Assembly: GCA_039621445.1 (NCBI GenBank)
Contig: CP154954.1
Span: 17,576,589-17,640,588, forward strand
DNA: 64,000 nt
Direction: 5' to 3'
From: Euglena gracilis
Lineage: Eukaryota; Euglenida; Euglenophyceae; Euglenales
The notes under the pieces were generated by a model. The model ran no database searches. It worked only from the letters and a program-made list of their open reading frames with translations, and was not told where the DNA came from. Shown in pieces: positions 52,926-63,764 of this stretch. Positions within the stretch are counted from its first letter, which is position 1. Each line of letters begins with the position of its first letter. The translations under genes were made by a program, and so were the position numbers.

Positions 52926-53595
52926 TGAATACTGGACAGATACTGTACAAGATGCAGATGCTGGACAAGATGAACTGGATGCAGGCACTGGACAAGATGC
53001 AGATGCTAGACAAAGATGCCGATGCTGGACAAGATGAACTGGATGCAGACACTGGACAACATGTAAATGGTGGACAAGATACTGGACAAGATGCCGATGC
53101 TGGACAAGATGAACTGGATGCAAACACTGGACAAGGTGTGGATGGTGGACAAGATACTGGACAAGATGCCGATGCTGGACAAGATGCAGATGCTAGACAA
53201 GATGCAGATGCTGGATAAGATGCCGATGGTGGACAAGATGAACTGGATGCAGACACTGGACAACATGCAGATGGTGGACAAGATACTGGACAAGATGCCG
53301 ATGCTGGACAAGATGAACTGGATGCAGAAATTAGACAACATGTAGATGGTGGACAAGATGCAGTTGCTAGACAAGATGCAAATATTGGACAAGATGCCGA
53401 TGCTGGATAAGATGAACTGGATGCAGACACTGGACAACATGCAGATGGTGGACAAGGTACTGGACAAGATGCCGATGCTGGACAAGATGCAGATGCTGGA
53501 CAAGATGCAGATGCTGGACAAGATGCCGATGCTGGACAAGATGAACTGGATGCAGACACTGGACAACATGCAGATGGTGGACAAGATGCATCTCC
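52926..53595. repeat. Minisatellite of GATGCNGATGCTGGACAA units
   Basis: About 37 units of 18-24 bp, with stop-free stretches in several frames on both strands (for example LDKMQMLDKMP-like). The long open frames are a product of the repeat, not evidence of a protein. Confidence 0.95.
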
Positions 53596-54235
53596 CTCCA
53601 CCCTCCAGCGCAACAACTGCTTTGGACTTTGTTTGTCTGACTGGCAAGAGACTTGCAATTTGCACTCAATGTTGCCATCTCACAGGCCTGCACCACATCC
53701 TGTGCCTACAAAAAGCAGCAAGAGTGGTCAAAAAGTGGTCAAAAAGCAAGCAAAAATGGGGTAAAAGTGGTCAGAAAGCAAAAGTGGTAAAAAAAAAGTG
53801 GGCAAAAGTGGGCAAAAGTGGTCAAAAAGCAGCAGAAGTGGGCAAAAAAATGAAAGTGATCAAAAAGCTGCAACAATGGCCAAAAGTGGGCAAAAAGTAG
53901 CAAACATGGCCAAAAGTGGTCGAAAAGCAACAAAAGTTGTCAAAAGTGGTCAAAAAGTAGGCAAAAGGGGCCAAAAGTGGTCAAAAAGCAGCAAAGGTGA
54001 TCAAGAAGCTGCAAAGGTGGTTGGAAATGGGCAAAGGTGGGCAAAAAGCAGCAAAAGTGGTCAAGAAGCAGTCAAAATTGGTCAAAAGGCAGCAAACATG
54101 GGCAAAAGTGGTCAAAAAGCAGTCAAAAGTGGTCAAAGTGGGCAAAAAGCAGTCAAAATTGGTCAAAGTGGTCAAAAAGCAACCAAAGATGGCCAAAAGT
54201 AGCCAAAAGTGGGCGAGAGCGGCAAAAGCAGCAGG
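53596..54235. repeat. GTGGTCAAAAAGCA minisatellite
   Basis: Irregular GTGGTCAAAAAGCAGCAAAA and GTGGGCAAAA units from 53715 to 54230, similar in composition to the 5540-5980 block. Confidence 0.85.
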
Positions 54236-54940
54236 CATTATAAGTACACCTTCAAGGGCTCCAAAGGCGATGGTGGGCGATGCTGGGCGATGCTGGGCGA
54301 TGCTGAGCGATGCTGGGCGATGCTGGGCGATGCTGGGCCCAAGGGCATGGCTGACCAGAGGTGCTTGCCCGTGCCCAAATGGAGCGAGTCGATTCGACTG
54401 GTTGGGCCGACTAGTCGACCCGACCGCCCAATCGACTTGTGCCCATTCCTTGACTGACGCCGGCTGTGTCAATCGTTCAGTACAAACTTGCCCCTCAATC
54501 AAAAGCTCTTTTCATCAGACGACTCGTGATCACCACCAAATTCAGCCACAGTACTCCCATTTCTTGTCCCAGGGAAGTCCTAATTTCACAGTTCTTGTAC
54601 CCCCCTGGACCCTGGTCGTTGATTCGAAGAGAAAAATCGTTTTTCTATGGTTCATTAAGTGTCTTAAACCAAGCAGCACCAAAAATCACCACAATTTTCG
54701 ACTCAGATTCAGGCCGATCCGACGATCGCGAGCGTATCTTGGTTTTGCTTCCAATAAAAAGTATCTCTCTGAAAACTCCTTTGGTGTCTCGATTTCGGTC
54801 GGTTCGAGTGCCGAGGCCACTGAATCACGAACTTCCGAGGAGTCAGGAGGCGATGAATCCGAGGAGTCAGGAGGTGATGGACCCGAAGCTGATACTTTAT
54901 TTTTTGGGGAGGGTTTGTATTTGGTCAGCCCCATTTATAT
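54236..54940. repeat. TGGGCGATGC block and C-family interior fragment
   Basis: 54268-54340 repeats TGGGCGATGC. 54470-54740 is an inverted C-family interior (AAAAGCTCTTTTCATCAGAC, TCCGACGATCGCGAG). 54790-54900 can encode an acidic stretch with EESGGDESEESGGDG, not matched to any family. Confidence 0.55.
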
Positions 54941-55032
54941 CGAGAACTGTGTCCAAGACACCAGTTCGGGCGTGAACCCGGTGTCCTAGTCACTGATTTC
55001 ACGCCCGAACTGGTGTTTTAGACACAGTTCTT
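54941..55032. repeat. Inverted ACACCAGTTCGGGCGTGAA repeat
   Basis: GAGAACTGTGTCCAAGACAC faces GTGTTTTAGACACAGTTCTTG around a short loop, abutting element C5 as the other palindromes abut C1-C3. Confidence 0.8.
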
Positions 55033-56043
55033 GAAACCGTGTATCGGAGGCTTCCGAACCGGTGTCTAGGGACGCACGGTCACGTATTGCTTCCTTGGCA
55101 GGTTTTTTTCTTAATGACATCGGCCAGGTTACTACCGTGTGCACCAGTGTGCTGCCCCCCACCCCAGCAGAATCTTTGGCTAGTCTTGAGGCCGCCGCCG
55201 CACCTCTAGCAGCCCACTCACTTTTGTTTGGGGAAACATTTGACAACAGTTGCCCCCATGGTGGTCTTGCGAAAGGCAAAATGGTGGTGCTGGCAGCTGC
55301 CCGGCATTTCCAAAAGGTTTGCGAGCTGCGTGGGGCAACATTTGACGATTGGCTCTTGGCATTTGCTCTTTGGACGGTAAAGGTCACGTGTCTTTTGATC
55401 ACGGTGACGAGAAGCAACAGGCAGCCACCGCCCAACGCGAAGAAGTTTGTTTTAATGCCAAGGTGCAGGATCGGTCCTGGTTCCCTTCCACGTTGACCAC
55501 GATGGTCAACGCTTTGGCTGCGTTGTACAGGGAAGCGCCCTCCCATGTCGGCTCGTTTGTGCCTTCGGTGCAGTCACATAATCCACAACTTTGTGCTTTT
55601 TTCAATGCTGCTTCTCTTCCGAAGGAGATGAAAGCGAAGATGGAGTTGGGGGATGCGGACCGCTCTCCAAACTGTGGGGGTGCCATGGGCCTCTGTGGCG
55701 GCAAGCGTAAAGTCGTTTGCGATGTCTGCCACTTGCCAGCATTGCGCCTGTGCAGGGTTGGTCATCCCCTCCCGTTACGGGTCCTGGATGTGCCCTGAAG
55801 GTAAATAACTAGCCGTGTCTGATCCCTCAGACAAAACAGTTGCCTTCGTTTTAGTGCTGCGGCTGTGGTACTGTCCGGTTTGCCTTATTGGGCGTTTCGC
55901 ACCTCTTTGCACCGAATTCCAAATGAATCTGGCCTTTTGCATTTCTGTCCTGTTTCTTCAGTCCAAGTCACCGGTTTCCCGCCCGAACCGGTGTCCAAGA
56001 CACCGGTTCGGATGTGAACCCAGAGCCTCCATACACGATTCCA
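55033..56043 (+). mobile_element. Element C5: GCCGGTTCGG-family ends around a coding-like interior
   Basis: Left end GAAACCGTGTATCGGAGGC..CCGAACCGGTGTC and inverted right end GACACCGGTTCGG..GAGCCTCCATACACGATTCC. The interior is unrelated to C1-C4 and has little homopolymer. It holds long open plus-strand frames (see the next entry). Confidence 0.75.
55075..55798 (+). pseudogene. Captured or element-encoded protein-like segment, two frames
   Basis: Frame one (to about 55380) includes SRIASLAGFFLNDIGQVTTV and ATFDDWLLAFALWTVK. The frame then shifts, and from about 55370 to the TGA at 55796-55798 reads GHVSFDHGDEKQQAATAQRE through CGGKRKVVCDVCHLPALRLC, with paired cysteines that could bind zinc. 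Either a one-base frameshift or a short intron separates the halves. No family recognised; a gag-like or host fragment is possible. Confidence 0.35.
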
Positions 56044-56960
56044 CACTCGGGGGGGGGGGGTTGTATTTGGGGGGGGTTATATTTGGGGGGGTTTAGGTGA
56101 CCTTGCAGCCCTATGGGACGAATATCACCAAGGCTCCCCCAGCCAAAGAAAGAGCACATCGCCACTCTCCCGGCCGGCTGGCTGGAAAAAGCCGGGTCCA
56201 GCCCAGCAGCCAGGTTCGAACGACCTCCCTGCACCTCCACCCCCTGTCGGTGGAGGGTCCAGGGAGGTCGTTCCTGAACTCCCTCGAATGAACGGGTCCA
56301 GCCAACACCTTTTTTGGACCCGAAACAGGCCCAAATCTGGGATGCATGTTTATTATTATTATTATTTAATTTTTTTGAGGTGACCCCCCCCCCCAAATAA
56401 AAAGAACAGGGATTCTTGGCCATTTTTGACCCCCTTTTTCAAAAAATTCACCGATTTTTTTGGTCCAGCCTGGCTTTGCCGGGCTGCAAAAACTTTATTA
56501 CCGGGGGGGGGGGTTGCGGCCCGGCTGGGCGGTGCTGTGGGAAAAAAGGTTCTTGCTGGCTGGACCCCCAGGGGGGGGGGGTCCGGCTTAGGAAATTCCT
56601 TGGTTTCAGACCAAGAACAGTGTTTTGGGCCAAGGTTTTCGGGGGTCCTGGGCGACCACGGCACCGCGGTCGCCCATCGTTCGTGGCTACTGTGGCCATT
56701 TTATGGCCATAGTCAAATTCATACTGTCCCAACACACCTCTTTTGCTTTGCCGCTTTTCGGTCATTTCAGGGTCAATTTTTTTCAAAAGTATTTTTATTA
56801 TGTTTTCTCGAAATGATGGGAAATCAAAGAAAATCACAAAAAGACCCCAGGCTTTTCTGTGCAGACTCTGTGCAAACTGCACAAATTGTTCAACACTAAG
56901 TTCCAGGCTTCAATGACGGGGAAAAAAATACCAACTCTATCCACCGAAGAATGCCTATCC
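56044..56960. other. Intergenic: TTATATTTGGGG fragment, ATT tract, G/C module
   Basis: 56050-56095 repeats TTATATTTGGGGGG. AGGTGACC occurs at about 56094 and 56379, possibly flanking an insertion. (ATT)n lies at 56348-56365, and a G/C module with GGGTCCAGCC borders at 56460-56600. No gene recognised. Confidence 0.45.
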
Positions 56961-57640
56961 TTAAAAAAGAGTGAGTTTTTTTGTCAACATTTCTGGTGGA
57001 CATCCCCATCCCTCGTCTTCAAGAAAGGATAAATGGCCGATTGGCAGGGGCTGTTCAGATGTTGGAATGGTTTTCTTTTGGAAATGATATTTTTGCCTCC
57101 CCCAAGAAAACAATAGACTCCTGTGAATATCGATGGTACAAACAATTGGGCACTCACTATTTGCAAATTTTTGCTTTCATCATTCACCATAACCCAACCC
57201 CATTTTTGAATTTTTGACGACCAAACTCAGCCAACGGGCAACAATCTTTTTTACTTGCAGTTGATGACAATAATTAATGGATGTATCTGTCAACTTCTGA
57301 CTCTCTTGTTTGTGGTGCAATGTGTTGCGGATCGTGAGATCAGAAGGCAGGTCCCTTTTCAGGCACACGTGACATGATTAATTTGCAATATCAAAATTTT
57401 GAGAAATGAAAAATGCAAGATTTTTTTTTGCATTCCATGTCATTTGAATTTTGATTGCAAACTTCAATTTGAATTTTTTTTTCAATTCAATTATATCTGA
57501 AATTTGTAAATTTCAATTCTCATTTGAAATTTATACATTTCAAAATGAAATTGTTTTGAATTTTCAATTTTGAAAATGAATTTAGAAATTTTAAATTCAA
57601 AATGAAAATATTCAATGAAATAATTGAATTTTAAATTTCA
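56961..57640. other. Sparse intergenic sequence, AT-rich at the end
   Basis: 56981-57217 is open on the plus strand (INGRLAGAVQMLEWFSFGND is part) but matches nothing known to me. 57400-57640 consists of GAATTTTGAAATTT-like words, about 80% A+T. Confidence 0.4.
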
Positions 57641-58040
57641 AATTGTGAAAAGAACTGATTTTCCTCTTGTCCTTTTAATTCACACACATTCAGATACAAG
57701 GCTGGTATCGTTGGGAACCAAAAAAATATATAATTTAGAAAATGTTTACCCATTATCCATGATGCCTCTGGGGGTGGTTCGGGTCACCGGGGGGGGGTCA
57801 CGGGGGGGTCACGGGGGGAACACCACATTTTAGGCGGCCAATTAGGAATCACCGAGCACGAATTTTTGGGGAAAAATCAAAAAAACTAGGAACTAGGAAT
57901 CTTCACACCTAAAATTAGGAATTTGACACCAAATTAGGAATTACCATCCCCAAATTTACAGAGAAAAAAATGTTTTTTTTGCCATCTCTTGTGCACAGCG
58001 TCGGAAGTGAAAATGTGTAAAGTTGTTTTCTTGCTTTCAG
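57641..58040. repeat. GGGTCACGGGGGG and AATTAGGAATC repeat, then CLPTM1 intron end
   Basis: 57775-57835 has GGGGGGTCACGGG units and 57835-57960 AATTAGGAATC/CACC units, the inverted relatives of 38400-38620. TTCTTGCTTTCAG at 58028-58040 is the acceptor for the next exon. Confidence 0.6.
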
Positions 58041-58151
58041 CAACCCCTGTTGGCCAAGAAAGGAACCTGCTGGAGAACGCCGCTACAACCCAAATCACCA
58101 GCCATCACCGGTTCAACGAGAGTATGAACCATTATTTGCGAAGGGTGCCTC
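58041..58151 (+). CDS. CLPTM1: CLPTM1-like exon a
   Basis: 111-nt exon after TTGCTTTCAG, starting with one base of a split codon. It reads KEPAGERRYNPNHQPSPVQ and REYEPLFAKGAS. The 3' border is nonconventional: the next bases are AGT-CAG-GCTGG, and joining to 59480 gives FAKGASLDVQLFL. Confidence 0.75.
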
Positions 58152-61100
58152 AGTCAGGCTGGTGTTCACATTTCAGCTCAATAAAGGGGAGGGAAGTTGT
58201 TTCGCATTTTTTTTCGCATTTTTTATTCGCATTTTTTCGCGCATTTTTTGTAGTTTTTTTTTTCAGCTCATTTTCTTGCTCCTTGGCGCATTTTTTTCGT
58301 GGTTTGCCCATTTTTTTGCTTTTTTTTTCGAAACTGAAACTTTCATCAGAATTCCGTATGATTGTTATACATTTGCTGCCATTTTTGCGTGCGTTTTGGG
58401 TAATTTTTGCATTTTTTTTTGAATCTGCATTTTCTCCCAGACTTTGTACATTTGGCTTATTTTTTTGGCATCTTTTGCGCATATTTGCACATTTTTGTGC
58501 ATTTTTTCGCAAGGCCAGGCTGACGCATTCCCCCCTGCTGAAATGGTTTCTGTGCTTGGAACACTGGATTGGTTTGTTGCAGAGGAATGGACCGTCTAAC
58601 CTCTCAAAAAAATTGGCCTTTGATTTGATGAAAATTTAGGGTCACAACTTTTATTTTTTTAACAAAGCATTTTGTGGCATGCAGCCTGGGAGAACCATGG
58701 AAAGGAATGGTATCTTTTGATGACTGTTGACACCCCCTTCCCTTGCCCATGGGGGTGCGTACGACCCCCCCCCCCCCACCCCCGTGGTCGGGGGATTGTA
58801 GCTGACGTAGCAAAAATAGGGTTTTTTGGCACCTGGTCGTACAACCAGCCCCTGGTCGGGGGTTGCAGGTCAGGGGGTGCGTGAACACCCCCCCGGTCAG
58901 AGGTTGTGGGGTCGGTGGGGGGGGGGGCAGGCTGCAATTTTTTTTTTCAGGTTTATTCTTGATAATTGGAAATTCATTCTGGATATTCTAATTTTCTGTT
59001 GGAAATGATTTGGCAAAATGTCTCCTCCTCCTCCTGGGCCTTGCTCCTTGTTTTCGGAAGGAAATTACACCAAAGCCCCAAGCTGCAGGCATCTCTGTTT
59101 GCGTCTTCTACGTCTTCCAGCGGAAATGACTTCCAAAGAAACGCAAAAATGGGGACGTTCAACTTTGCATAACTAGCGTGCAGAAAAAAAATTGCAAAGA
59201 CTTTTGCACGACTTTTGCCTGACTTTTGCAAACACAAGGACCTTGTGATGCGAGCTCGTGTTGCGAACGTCCCACCTCGCCTGTCAAAAGTCTTGGGTTT
59301 TGGGGGCAGGGGGTTTCTTAAGCCAGAGGGGAGCCGACCCCTGGGGGAGAGGTCCAGCTAGCTTTCACTTTTTCCCCTTCCAGGCAGCACCTTTTCCCAG
59401 CCGGCTGGCTGGACTCCCCGGGTTTTTTCCCTGCACTCTCCTGTTTGGGGGGTAACTCTTGCCGCACCGCTCTGCCGTCATTGGACGTCCAGCTCTTCTT
59501 AAAACGAGACCCGAACTGGACGGCCGTCGACTTCGGTGACCCAAGCCTGCACGTCTGGCGTGATGTGGTCGTCTTCGACTCCGCACAGGACCAGGCGCAG
59601 CACACCTACCAGCTGGAGGTCCCTGTGGATGAGTACTTGGCGGGTAACGGGCAGGGCTGAACGGCATTTCTTGTGGTGGTGGTGGGGACCCTAGAGGAAG
59701 GGGGGTTCCGACCCCCACCTCCCGGGTGACAAATGCACACAAAACATTAGGTTGTGCTGTTGTGAACGGCGAAAGCACAAAATGCAAATGGCGATGCCAT
59801 TCTGAGTGCGCAATTTTGCTTTTGTGAGGATCACATGATCCATTGTTTTTTTTTTTTGGGTGGGGAGGCAATTTGCAAACTGATTTTTTTCCAGAGATAG
59901 GGGGGGGGGGGCGACCCCCAGCTGGCCCTCCCGTGCAGCCCTGGCAACGGGTCACTCTGGATGCACATCTTCGTTGCGCAGCAGGGGACGGAGTTGGCCG
60001 CCGCGGATGAGAAGAGGATCATCCATCCAGGCATTTCTCGGGTACCAAGGGTATTTCTTTCAATTCATTATTCCCATTCTACCTTCTGATGGAGGTATGT
60101 CGGCTTGGCTTTGCTTGAGAGAAAATGAAAAATTCTGCCATTTCACATAGGAAATTTGGTTTGTTTTATTGCCCCTCGAAAAATTGTTTTCACACAAGTG
60201 ATGCAAATTAGCTTTTTACAACAAAATCATGCGTCCCAAATTTTTCCTATTGGCCCTGGAATCGTATGCGAACAAAATTATTTTCTCACAGATCCTTCTT
60301 GGCTCCACATAATTTTCAAAAGCGAACTTTTGAATTGGACCACAATGATGACTCAAAATTGATCACATTTCTTCCCGGAATGGAACGAATAAAGAATCTG
60401 CTAAGAACAGACGAAAAACCCATATATTGCAAAAATTGCGCCCCGTTTTTTTTTTGCCTTTGTGGGGGGGTAAACCTGAACAAATTTTTCTTGTTCCTTT
60501 TTTTGCATGTTCGGAATCGCTGTGAAATGTTGTGTCTTTAATGGGGCACAAAAATACGTCTGAAAGAGGCTTGTTGACTGTTATTTGAAGGGAGGGGGAG
60601 GTGGGGGGTCCAGGGGGGGGGAGGCACAGGCTCCGGCCACCTCCACGTACACAGACAAAAGGGCCAGAGGCGAACAACAGCGCCAGGCCAGAAGAAGGGA
60701 TAAAAGGCACCAAAAAACAGCCACAGTGCACACAGGGGGGGAGGCGCAGCTCCCCTCCCCTCTCTCCAGGCGCATCCAAAAACTCATCCACTTTGCCATC
60801 TCCCTTGGAAGCACCCCCATGTGTGTGTGGGGGGGAATTTGCTAGTGGAGGCGCCAATTTTTTGCAACAACTCAACCATTCTGCAGAACTTTTCATTAAT
60901 TCTGTAAAACCGTCGAAAATTTCATTTTGACGCGTTTTGAATTAAAGAAGATGTGTATTTGAACCCACTTTAACATGTCCCTCTGTGATATGTGTGTGCC
61001 TAACACACAAAAAACTCTCTCAGGTTTTGTTTAATTTTCCCCCCAAGAATAAATTGTGCGGTTTCCATTGAAAATGGTCAATACGGCATTTTATGAGAAC

Positions 61101-63623
61101 CATCAAAACAACGGCAATGTGATCCTTATTTGTCACCCCTTTGGGCTCCGCAGACCTCCTTGGTGACAAGGTGGGTTGTCAGTAACCCACCCCCAAACGG
61201 CCTCTTTTTTCCTGGCGCCTTCAGCGCGCTAGGAAAGAATCTTCTGTGTGCATTTGGTTTCATTAGCACCCACCCCCTAATCGTCAGGGAAAACGATAAG
61301 GGGGGGGGAGTCACACACTCTCCTCTTGCAAAATACACCATTTGCCTGAAATTAGCCAGAGATTTGTGTGGTTCCTCAAAACGGCTTCTTCTGTTTTGTG
61401 AATGCAATTCTTTTTGAGAACCACTTCTGTCAAAAAGGGGTTCTCCCCATCAGGAAAGATAGCCTGTCTACACGCTGTGCACCCGTTGGTGAAGTTTTTG
61501 CCCAAACAGGAGTGTTCCCGAACCCTTTGCTTCCGCTTGCCACCAGCCCTCCATCTCCCACACCCAATCACCATAAGCACTGGTTCTCCCCAGTCTGGGC
61601 CACCTGGTGGTTGGGTTGGGGAATTTTTCTGGTGTCCTACTTCGCACTTTTCAGCAATTTTTTTTTTGCAAATGACTTTTTGTTTGCACTCCAATCCTTG
61701 TTGAAAGAAGTGACATTTCCTGTTTTGTGTTTTTTTCATTCCTGGCAGATAGATGCCCCTTTGGCAGATGACTTTTTGGGGTTTTCCCCTGCTGGTGGCT
61801 CGTTTTTGGCGATGTTTCGCGGCCCGAGCATGAGTTCAAACACATGCAAACCCCCTAAAAAGACACCGGCACTCTCGAAGCATGCCCCTTTTCGAAGCAC
61901 CCCCTTTGTGGAAATCTGGACCCCCATTTTTTTTGTTGTGTTTTCCTGCATGGGCATCTGGACCACAAGACAGGGATTAGGGAAGATAATCCATGGGCTT
62001 GAGAGGCGTGAAAGAAGGGCAGAGGTCAGAGGTGTTTGCAGAGTGACAGAGTGACTGAGTGCTGGATGACTCGGCTTCGTCACTCGCAAAGCACTCAAGT
62101 GAGTTCCAGGTCTCTATTTTCCATGTTCCCTTGCATGGTGGAAAATAAAGGTCTTTGCTTCATGTACTCACACCTCAGTCAAAACAAGAACACCTCCTTT
62201 TTGTTTTCTTTTTTTCATTGTTGCCCACGTGCTGCGTGCTTTGTTTTGAACTTTTTTGTCCTCACTGCGGTGCCTCAAGACGGATCCTGCCGGCAGACAG
62301 AATTTGCACACAGCGTCATGTCCGCAAAAATCAGGGGTTATATTGCAGGGCCAGTGAGGGGTGGGGTGCCGGTAAATCTAAAAAGTGAGGTGCCTGAAAT
62401 TTGAAACATGCTGCTGAACTGTTGAGAATGTCAGCCATGCCACTCTCTTTGACAATTTCCACTTTCCTGAAGTGCTTTTCAATGGCGATGTGTCTGGCAA
62501 AGGGCAAGTGCTTGAAATCCCCGCATCCCCATCCCCGTATTCCACATCGGGAACCATTTTCTGAGTTGTTTCCCTTCGAAGAAATACAGGCACAATTAAA
62601 CCAACTGCTACGTTCTGACGTTCCCATCACAGGCATTTTATACCATCTTACATATCGTCCATCCGTCCGTCAAAGATGAAAAGAGTTCCGCTGTCTCGCA
62701 GCCTGACAAAGAAGGGTTGTTGCACCCACTTCGTCAAACATCTCATTTACATGCCTGACCAACAACAGAAAGCGACCACATATTTTGGTGAACCAACACA
62801 CCTTTTTTGTGCAAAAAACCCCTGGTAATTCTGACGTCCTTCCGTCACCTGCTGGAACAATCTAATTGTTGTTCAAATGCTGTATGGGGGCGTAGGCCGT
62901 ACCAAAACATGAAACATGCTTATTGAAGGCTGTCTTGGACACATAAAACCTATTCTGGAAAAGGGGGCAGAAAAAACCGGTCCACATCTTCGGCAACGGA
63001 AGGCGTGTTGTGCCAGCAGTGATCACAAATTTGAAACTAACCACCACAAAACATTTTTTTTGTACTTCCAGACCTACCCCTGTTTCTCACAGCCTTCTTT
63101 TGTTGACGCATTGGGAGTCATCCACCACAACAAACTCGATGTTTTGGACTAACTTAGGTTCAAAAATCCCTGAAAGCGACCCCTAAAACCGCCTTTTCTT
63201 CCTGTTAGTTGCACAATTGCGTACACAAGGTCCAATTTTACGCGTGAAGTGCGAAGGTGACTGCCTGAGAGTATGAGTGCATCCCTTTTCAGAGAATGCG
63301 GGCTCTGAGGCCGATGTTGAGGTTTCGACCCACCTTCTTTACCCTCTCGGTTGTAGGTTTGCTCGCCAGTTTCTGGTGTTCGTAGCCTCATAATCCATCA
63401 CCAACCCCCAAAAGAAATCTAATGTGTGTTTCAAAGTGTGCAGCGCGAACCCCGTGTCAAATGGAGTTTTATTTTTGTTGCTGTTTACGTTGCACAGGCG
63501 GCTGCTGCAACCCGGCACCTGTTTGGGGATGCTGCTGCTGAGGACGTGCCTGCCGTGGAGGACGTGGTGCCAGATGTCTGGGTCCCCCACTGGAAGCCGA
63601 CGTTGTCCTTTGCCCTCGTAGAG
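58041..63623 (+). CDS. CLPTM1: CLPTM1-family membrane protein, internal exons only
   Basis: Five segments read in frame as the lumenal N-terminal half of the CLPTM1 family: EYEPLFAKGA-SLDVQLFLKRD (strand after the first membrane anchor), VPVDEYLAGN-GSLWMHIFV (conserved NGS-hydrophobic-H-hydrophobic-F motif), HAVHPLVKFLPK, and VVPDVWVPHWKPTLSFALVE. Relatives are multi-pass endoplasmic-reticulum proteins; CLPTM1 and CLPTM1L are linked to receptor retention and lipid scrambling in animals. The N-terminal anchor exon was not found upstream and the multi-pass C-terminal half lies beyond 64000. Exons 58041, 59480 and 59949 are joined by nonconventional introns. Joins after 60030 and 61509 are less certain. 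Confidence 0.8.
58152..59479 (+). other. CLPTM1-like intron a, probable nonconventional intron
   Basis: Starts AGT-CAG-GCTGGTG and ends CGCT-CTG-CCGTC, fitting the CAG(+4)/CTG(-8) spacing. The 8-bp junction sequences GCCTCAGT and CCGTCATT agree at 5 of 8. Terminal pairing CAGGCTGGTG with CACCGCTCTG is 7 of 10. No AG lies just before exon b. Contains TTTTTTGCGCAT units (58195-58515), G/C runs (58760-58940) and a GCTGGCTGG module near 59340-59410. Confidence 0.65.
59480..59648 (+). CDS. CLPTM1: CLPTM1-like exon b
   Basis: 169-nt exon, LDVQLFLKRDPNWTAVDFGD through VVVFDSAQDQAQHTYQLEVP to VDEYLAGN. Codon use is G/C-ending and clearly coding. Ends GGTAAC before GGGCAGGGCTG. Reading through gives a stop two codons later, so splicing is required. 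Confidence 0.88.
59649..59948 (+). other. CLPTM1-like intron b, nonconventional intron with transposon-like ends
   Basis: 300 nt. Starts GGG-CAG-GGCTG and ends CAGCC-CTG-GCAAC. Junction sequences GTAACGGG and GCAACGGG agree at 7 of 8, and CAGGGCTG/CAGCCCTG are perfect inverted ends, the same as HADHA intron 6. Excision gives AGN-GSLWMH, the family motif. A canonical GT (GG|GTAACG) is present, but the partner exon has no matching AG. Confidence 0.88.
59949..60030 (+). CDS. CLPTM1: CLPTM1-like exon c
   Basis: GSLWMHIFVAQQGTELAAAD then EKRIIHP. The 3' end is uncertain. A GC donor (CCAG|GCATTT) keeps frame with 61454 and gives HPGKIACL. GT donors at 60041 and 60051 would put a different phase on the next exon. 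Confidence 0.75.
60031..61453 (+). other. CLPTM1-like intron c
   Basis: 1.4 kb. 60590-60840 is a G-rich repeat related (inverted) to 9740-9960 and weakly to 775-860. 61195-61310 has a GCGCCTTCAGCGCGC hairpin and G/C runs. The rest is plain AT-leaning sequence. Confidence 0.5.
61454..61509 (+). CDS. CLPTM1: CLPTM1-like exon d (HPLVKFLPK motif)
   Basis: After CCCCATCAG it reads KIACLHAVHPLVKFLPKQ. His-Pro-Leu/Val-x-K/R-Y/F-L-P-K is characteristic of the family. The 3' border is unresolved: GA|GTGTTC at 61512 changes phase, while a cut before AAACAGG keeps phase 0. Confidence 0.65.
61510..63497 (+). other. CLPTM1-like intron d, may hide a small exon
   Basis: 2.0 kb of mostly plain sequence with few homopolymers compared with the other introns. 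Possible small exons at 61750-61850 and 62410-62530 were considered but not supported. No mobile element recognised. Confidence 0.4.
63498..63623 (+). CDS. CLPTM1: CLPTM1-like exon e (HWKP motif)
   Basis: 126-nt phase 0/0 exon, acceptor TACGTTGCACAG, donor GTAGAG|GTGCCC. It encodes TRHLFGDAAAEDVPAVEDVV and PDVWVPHWKPTLSFALVE, matching the family's 'H-W-x-P-N-x-T-I-x-x-V' region just before the large lumenal beta domain. Confidence 0.88.
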
Positions 63624-63764
63624 GTGCCCCTTCCCTGTGCTGGAATCCCAGCCCCAGGAACAACCGGCCTCTTGCCTCAAACTTCATTTTCCTTCCATAA
63701 TTTGTGCACCTCATTCTCCATAATCAGGAATGCAATCCATGTGCACAGACACGAAATTTCACCC

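Noticed and set aside
52926-53658. Frames of more than 180 codons on both strands with LDKMQM- or SSIGIL-like repeats
   Set aside because: A perfect minisatellite open in several frames; no unique flanking coding sequence or domain.
61749-62056. Possible CLPTM1 exon reading IDAPLADDFLGFSPAGG
   Set aside because: Good acceptor-like CAG, but no match to the family and no fitting donor or phase.
62331-62636. Minus-strand frame reading KHLPFARHIAIEKHFRKVE
   Set aside because: Looks somewhat protein-like but has no recognisable family and lies antisense within the CLPTM1-like gene; plus-strand alternatives (NVSHATLFDNFHFPEV) were equally unsupported.
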